DNA of 64,000 nucleotides from Bacteroidota bacterium (GTDB lineage Bacteria; Bacteroidota; Bacteroidia; Flavobacteriales; Flavobacteriaceae): the NCBI GenBank assembly GCA_023434025.1, contig JAEYTL010000031.1:62001-126000 (forward strand). The letters run 5' to 3'. The notes under the pieces were generated by a model, which saw only the letters and a list, made by a program, of their open reading frames with translations, was not told the origin of the DNA and did no database searches. Below, in pieces: positions 60,991 to 64,000 of this stretch. The position numbers and the translations under genes were made by a program. The first letter of the stretch is position 1. The number at the start of each line of letters is the position of its first letter.

Positions 60991-61030
60991 AATCAGTCAA
61001 TTGACACATTGAAAAATTGACACATTAATT
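60991..61030. repeat. ATTGACACATT-family repeat upstream of the four-helix-bundle gene
   Basis: The stretch carries ATTGACACATT twice separated by GAAAA. A near match, CAATTAGTCAATGAGGGA, precedes it at about 60903-60920, and a second copy flanks the gene on the other side (61451-61489). It is non-coding. Confidence 0.55.
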
Positions 61031-61039
61031 CTATAAGCC

Positions 61040-61404
61040 ATGATAACATTTAAAGAAAAGTACAAGGAAAATTAATTCTTGTAAAATCATTCGAGTTTGC
61101 CAAGAAGGTTGTTTTATACACCGAAAAATTAGAGGAAAACAAAAAGTTTGTTGTTGCCAATCAACTGCTTAAGTCCGGCACATCAATTGGAGCAAATATT
61201 AAAGAAGCTCAAAATGCAAAAAGCAAAGCTGATTTTATACACAAATTTAAAATAGCAATGAAAGAAGCAGATGAAACCGAATTTTGGTTGTTTTTATGTA
61301 ATGAACTTGAACGTTATCCTGATACAGAAGAGTTGTTAATAGAATTGTTTGATGTTTTAAAAATCACAAATAAAATAATAGCAACTTCAAAAATTAATAA
61401 ATAA
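61040..61404 (+). pseudogene. Frameshifted four-helix-bundle (S23/Avd-like) protein gene
   Basis: The ATG at 61040 opens MITFKEKYKEN and hits TAA. A one-base shift continues LILVKSFEFAKKVVLYTEKL, then SGTSIGANIKEAQNAKSKAD and IAMKEADETEFWLFLCNEL to the stop at 61404. The SGTSIGAN..EA motif is the hallmark of the 23S-rRNA-intervening-sequence/four-helix-bundle family, related to the Avd accessory protein of diversity-generating retroelements. The downstream frame has no early start codon, so the gene is inactive unless frameshifting occurs. It sits between hmgA and hppD, flanked by repeats. Confidence 0.8.
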
Positions 61405-61413
61405 AGTTTAACC

Positions 61414-61489
61414 CAATTGGTTGATGTAATGTCAATTTTAGCAGTTTTCTAAATTGACACATCGACACATTAACCAATTGACAAATTAA
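61414..61489. repeat. ATTGACACATT-family repeat with 9-bp inverted ends downstream of the four-helix-bundle gene
   Basis: CAATTGGTT (61414-61422) is the exact complement of AACCAATTG (61472-61480). Between and after lie GTCAATTTTA, AAATTGACACATCGACACATT and TTGACAAATT, the same words as at 60991-61030. The repeat ends just before the hppD ATG. Confidence 0.55.
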
Positions 61490-61495
61490 AAGAGT

Positions 61496-62656
61496 ATGTC
61501 ACAAGAAATAAAATCAGTAGAATACGGTTTAGAAAAAATATTTGAAGGAGCCCAGGATTTCCTTCCGCTTTTAGGAACAGATTATGTAGAGTTTTATGTG
61601 GGCAATGCCAAACAGGCCGCTCACTTTTATAAAACAGCATTCGGGTTTCAGTCACTGACCTATGCCGGATTGGAAACCGGTGTAAAAGATCGGGCTTCCT
61701 ATGTGCTGAAGCAGGATAAAATCCGGTTGGTGCTGACCACCGCTTTAAAAAGTGATTCGCCGATTGGTGAGCATGTTAAAAAACATGGCGATGGCGTAAA
61801 AGTAGTAGCCTTGTGGGTAGAAGATGCCCGCAGATCGTTTGAAGAAACAACCAAACGGGGAGCAAAGGTCTTTATGGAACCAACGGTTGAAACCGATGAG
61901 TTTGGAGAGGTAGTGCGTGCCGGAATCTATACGTATGGTGAAACCGTGCATATGTTTGTAGAACGCAAAAACTACAACGGTGTTTTTCTGCCGGGCTACA
62001 AGGTTTGGGAATCAGATTATAACCCGGCTCCTGTAGGATTAAAATATGTAGATCACATGGTGGGCAATGTGGGTTGGAATGAAATGAATGTGTGGGTAAA
62101 ATGGTATGAAGAGGTCATGGGATTTGTAAACTTCCTGTCGTTTGACGACAAGCAGATTACGACAGAATACTCGGCCCTGATGAGTAAAGTAATGAGCAAC
62201 GGGAACGGGAGAATTAAATTTCCGATCAACGAACCGGCCGAAGGAAAGAAAAAATCACAGATTGAAGAATACCTGGATTTTTATGAAAGTCCCGGTGTGC
62301 AGCATATCGCTGTAGCGACAGACGATATTATTTCAACCGTTGCGGAAATGCGAAAAAGAGGCGTGGAGTTTTTGAGTACACCGCCGCAAGCATATTACGA
62401 TGCCATTCCGGAACGTTTAAAAGACCACATGTCTAAATTTAAAGAAGACATCAACGAACTGCAAAAGCTGGGTATCATGATTGATGCAGACGACGAAGGC
62501 TATCTGCTGCAGATCTTTACCAAACCGGTAGAAGACAGGCCAACCCTATTCTTTGAAATTATTCAGCGAATGGGTGCCCGGGGATTCGGAGCAGGTAATT
62601 TTAAAGCTTTGTTTGAAAGTATTGAAAGAGAACAGGCGTTGAGGGGAACATTGTAA
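61496..62656 (+). CDS. hppD: 4-hydroxyphenylpyruvate dioxygenase
   Basis: The 386-residue enzyme is built of two VOC domains. The N-terminal domain begins DYVEFYVGNAKQAAHFYKTAFG. The C-terminal catalytic domain carries the iron ligands in VDHMVGNV, VQHIAVATDDI and LFFEIIQRMGARGFG (His, His, Glu). It converts 4-hydroxyphenylpyruvate to homogentisate, the substrate of HmgA encoded upstream, so the two form a tyrosine-degradation pair interrupted by the repeat/four-helix-bundle insertion. A strong terminator follows. Confidence 0.96.
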   Translation: MSQEIKSVEYGLEKIFEGAQDFLPLLGTDYVEFYVGNAKQAAHFYKTAFGFQSLTYAGLETGVKDRASYVLKQDKIRLVLTTALKSDSPIGEHVKKHGDGVKVVALWVEDARRSFEETTKRGAKVFMEPTVETDEFGEVVRAGIYTYGETVHMFVERKNYNGVFLPGYKVWESDYNPAPVGLKYVDHMVGNVGWNEMNVWVKWYEEVMGFVNFLSFDDKQITTEYSALMSKVMSNGNGRIKFPINEPAEGKKKSQIEEYLDFYESPGVQHIAVATDDIISTVAEMRKRGVEFLSTPPQAYYDAIPERLKDHMSKFKEDINELQKLGIMIDADDEGYLLQIFTKPVEDRPTLFFEIIQRMGARGFGAGNFKALFESIEREQALRGTL

Positions 62657-62675
62657 ACGTTTTTTACACCTTACC

Positions 62676-62719
62676 ATCCGTTAAGGCAACTTTTGAGAAA
62701 ACAGCCTTAACGGATTTTT
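62676..62719 (+). terminator. Rho-independent terminator after hppD
   Basis: A 12-bp perfect stem (ATCCGTTAAGGC at 62676-62687 with its complement at 62704-62715) and a 16-base loop are followed by TTTTA, 20 bases after the hppD stop. Confidence 0.85.
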
Positions 62720-62878
62720 ATTGTTTTTTACCCGATATATTTCTGTTTTTGTTGAAAAGAATAAAGTAAAAACGATTTAATATTATCAATAATTGATTTT
62801 AAGACGCTTAAAAAACATGTTTTTTGTCAAAATAATGTTAAAGTTGGTTTTTCATTAAAAAAAACTCAAAAAACTGAT

Positions 62879-62886
62879 TACCTTTG
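62879..62886 (+). promoter_or_regulatory. Consensus -7 element (TACCTTTG) in a gene-free region
   Basis: TACCTTTGCACTCGC is a strong Bacteroidota -7 element with the common GC extension, but no protein gene starts within 600 bases. It probably drives the small transcript described at 62891. Confidence 0.55.
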
Positions 62887-62890
62887 CACT

Positions 62891-63007
62891 CGCAAAAACG
62901 GAGGAGTGGTTACCTTCATTGCAACATATAAATTTTCATAATTTATAGTTTTTTTTGGTTAGTTAATAGCATACAACTCAATCGGGCTCGGTTGGGTTTT
63001 GTGTTTT
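62891..63007 (+). ncRNA. Candidate small RNA or leader RNA with two hairpins
   Basis: Downstream of the -7 element at 62879 there is no credible frame. An AT-rich hairpin (TATAAATT/AATTTATA, 62927-62947) is followed by eight Ts, and a second hairpin (62975-62998, about 10 bp with G-T pairs, core ACTCAATCG/CGGTTGGGT) is followed by a T-rich run. A transcript of about 65 or 115 bases would result. No known RNA family is recognised. Confidence 0.35.
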
Positions 63008-63576
63008 TTAATCGTGTGTCAGTTTAAGAATTGGTGAATTGATACACGGAGCTTAAATAGCCATGAATTCACTAATCTTCACGCTACAGTTCATTCATTT
63101 TACTTTTCCTTACTTTCTGATAATTTCCTTCCTTATTTTGTCAGAAATTCTGATTAATATTTTTACAGAAAATGGTGTAAACAAAATGATAGGGAAAGGA
63201 TGTTATTGTTTTTTTAAACAGCTAACAGCTTATTCATGAGCGTTTTGTTTAAATATTTTTTTAAAAAATACAACAAAATATCACTGTTTTTGGTGAGGAA
63301 AAAAATATCACCAAAAGTGGGTATTGTCTGGCATTTATTTTTCTTTTAAAATTGCAATCTGTGAAGTTGTAAATATACTTTTTAACGATTGCAGCTTAAT
63401 TTAGCTGCGTCACGTTTCAAAAAAAACGCATTTCTTTTTACGGTAAGCTGTAAAATCAGCCGGATAGTATTTTCAGCATTGCCCGGTATTTTTCAAAAAA
63501 AATACGGATAACCCGTAAAGTGCGGTTTGATCATATTTTTTAATTTACGGAATCATTCACCATAAAGTTCATTACT
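63008..63576. other. Long gene-free stretch upstream of the last gene
   Basis: The AT-rich region holds several short inverted repeats, among them TACGG-ATAAC-CCGTA (63504-63518) and further TACGG words at 63440 and 63546, which might be regulatory for the secreted-protein gene at 63577. A 58-codon open frame with one hydrophobic span (63063-63239) is present but unsupported. No tRNA or riboswitch was recognised. Confidence 0.4.
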
Positions 63577-64000
63577 ATGAAACAACACAAACCATTTTGT
63601 AAACCCATTGTTTTATTATTTTGTTTAGGCACAATATCCTTGTTTTCTCAGGATATTCTATGGGAAAAATCAATGGGAGGCAAACATGCCGATTATTTGT
63701 CTGATGCACAACCCACGGCAGATTTTGGATTCATTTTAGGCGGAAGCTCCTATTCAGGTTCAACAGGTAGAAAAAATGAAGACAGCCGGGGTAATCTGGA
63801 TTATTGGCTATGGAAAATGGATGAACACGGAAAGGAAGAATGGCAGAAAACATTTGGCGGTATGGGGATGGATTTGTTGCGGTGCGTCAGGGTTACACCG
63901 GATGGTGGAATAATCTTAGGAGGACAATCATCCTCTGATGCAAATGGTGATAAAACGACTCTTGCTCTGGGAGGAGAGGATATCTGGGTACTCAAACTGG
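63577..64000 (+). CDS. Secreted repeat protein, N-terminal part (3' truncated by window)
   Basis: From the ATG at 63577 a signal peptide (VLLFCLGTISLFSQ) is followed by DILWEKSMGGKHADYLSDAQ and blades such as GGFxxGGSS, WLWKMDEHGKEEWQKTFGG and VTPDGGIILGGQSSS. This is the pattern of secreted beta-propeller proteins that in Flavobacteria usually end in a T9SS sorting domain. The C-terminus is outside the window, so the export route is an inference. Confidence 0.8.
   Translation, partial: MKQHKPFCKPIVLLFCLGTISLFSQDILWEKSMGGKHADYLSDAQPTADFGFILGGSSYSGSTGRKNEDSRGNLDYWLWKMDEHGKEEWQKTFGGMGMDLLRCVRVTPDGGIILGGQSSSDANGDKTTLALGGEDIWVLKL

Noticed and set aside
63063..63239. 58-codon open frame with one hydrophobic span
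   Set aside because: It has no promoter at suitable spacing and low-complexity AT-rich codons; in AT-rich DNA such frames are expected by chance.
1..64000. Search by eye for tRNA, rRNA, CRISPR arrays, prophage and diversity-generating retroelement parts
   Set aside because: None was recognised. A reverse transcriptase was looked for because of the Avd-like gene at 61040 and not found; a covariance-model scan could still reveal RNA genes.

Overview
The window looks like a chromosomal segment of a Bacteroidota bacterium, most probably a Flavobacterium or a close Flavobacteriaceae relative. This rests on AT-rich DNA, the near absence of Shine-Dalgarno sequences, promoters of the TAnnTTTG (-7) type, several secreted proteins ending in type IX secretion (T9SS) sorting domains, and flavobacterial gene neighbourhoods. 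No rRNA, tRNA, CRISPR array, prophage or intact insertion sequence was recognised. All family names below come from reading the translated sequences and from memory, not from searches.

Layout. 1-6.4 kb: end of the F1 ATP synthase operon (atpA 3' end, atpG), a secreted S9 peptidase, a GNAT acetyltransferase with a small lipoprotein, and a Wzx-type flippase. 6.4-15.4 kb (minus strand): a membrane-stress cassette of a Tir/YjfI-like small protein, a PspA/IM30 protein, an NfeD-like OB-fold membrane protein, a YqiK-like flotillin and a giant DUF3686-type AAA ATPase, with a divergent XRE regulator at 15.5 kb. 16.2-26.7 kb: housekeeping block dut, sugar-phosphate nucleotidyltransferase, TPR protein, DUF4292 lipoprotein, EnvC-like protein, acyl-CoA thioesterase, HU/SPOR protein, dprA, trpS and a PlsC acyltransferase. 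26.7-32.1 kb: an ammonium transporter, then a Crp/Fnr regulator followed by seven small genes (VOC, DoxX, PhnB, NTF2-like, two SRPBCC, DUF1801). A perfect FNR-architecture palindrome sits just upstream of the first of these.

32.3-41.2 kb: two T9SS cargo proteins flank an accessory island holding a 58-residue Cys-rich mini-protein and a type II restriction-modification system (C5 methyltransferase with N-terminal HTH, Eco47II-family nuclease, HNH nuclease). 41.5-46.4 kb: recO, ileS and a DksA-like protein, with a repeat-filled gap before ileS. 46.5-50.2 kb: a two-gene exosortase island. The protease carries a visible Cys/Arg/His triad, and its apparent sole substrate, a VIT-domain membrane protein ending in a PEP-type sorting tail, is encoded directly upstream. 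This matches the XrtN system. 50.4-57.1 kb: LVIVD-repeat lipoprotein, lspA, a T9SS delta-60 repeat protein, 5-formyltetrahydrofolate cyclo-ligase, a decayed PLP-decarboxylase gene and uvrC. 57.1-62.7 kb: a PlpD-like patatin/Omp85 protein and the tyrosine-catabolic pair hmgA and hppD, separated by a frameshifted four-helix-bundle (S23/Avd-like) gene embedded in repeats. 62.7-64 kb: a long non-coding stretch with a candidate small RNA, then the start of another secreted protein.

A theme across the window is a set of dispersed, word-like intergenic repeats belonging to at least six families (core words such as ATTGACACATT, CCGCTGATT, CCGCAAAG and GTCATTTCGAC). They mark most of the non-coding gaps. 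Several housekeeping genes (uvrC, recO, plsC) have promoters so close to the start codon that leaderless mRNA is predicted.
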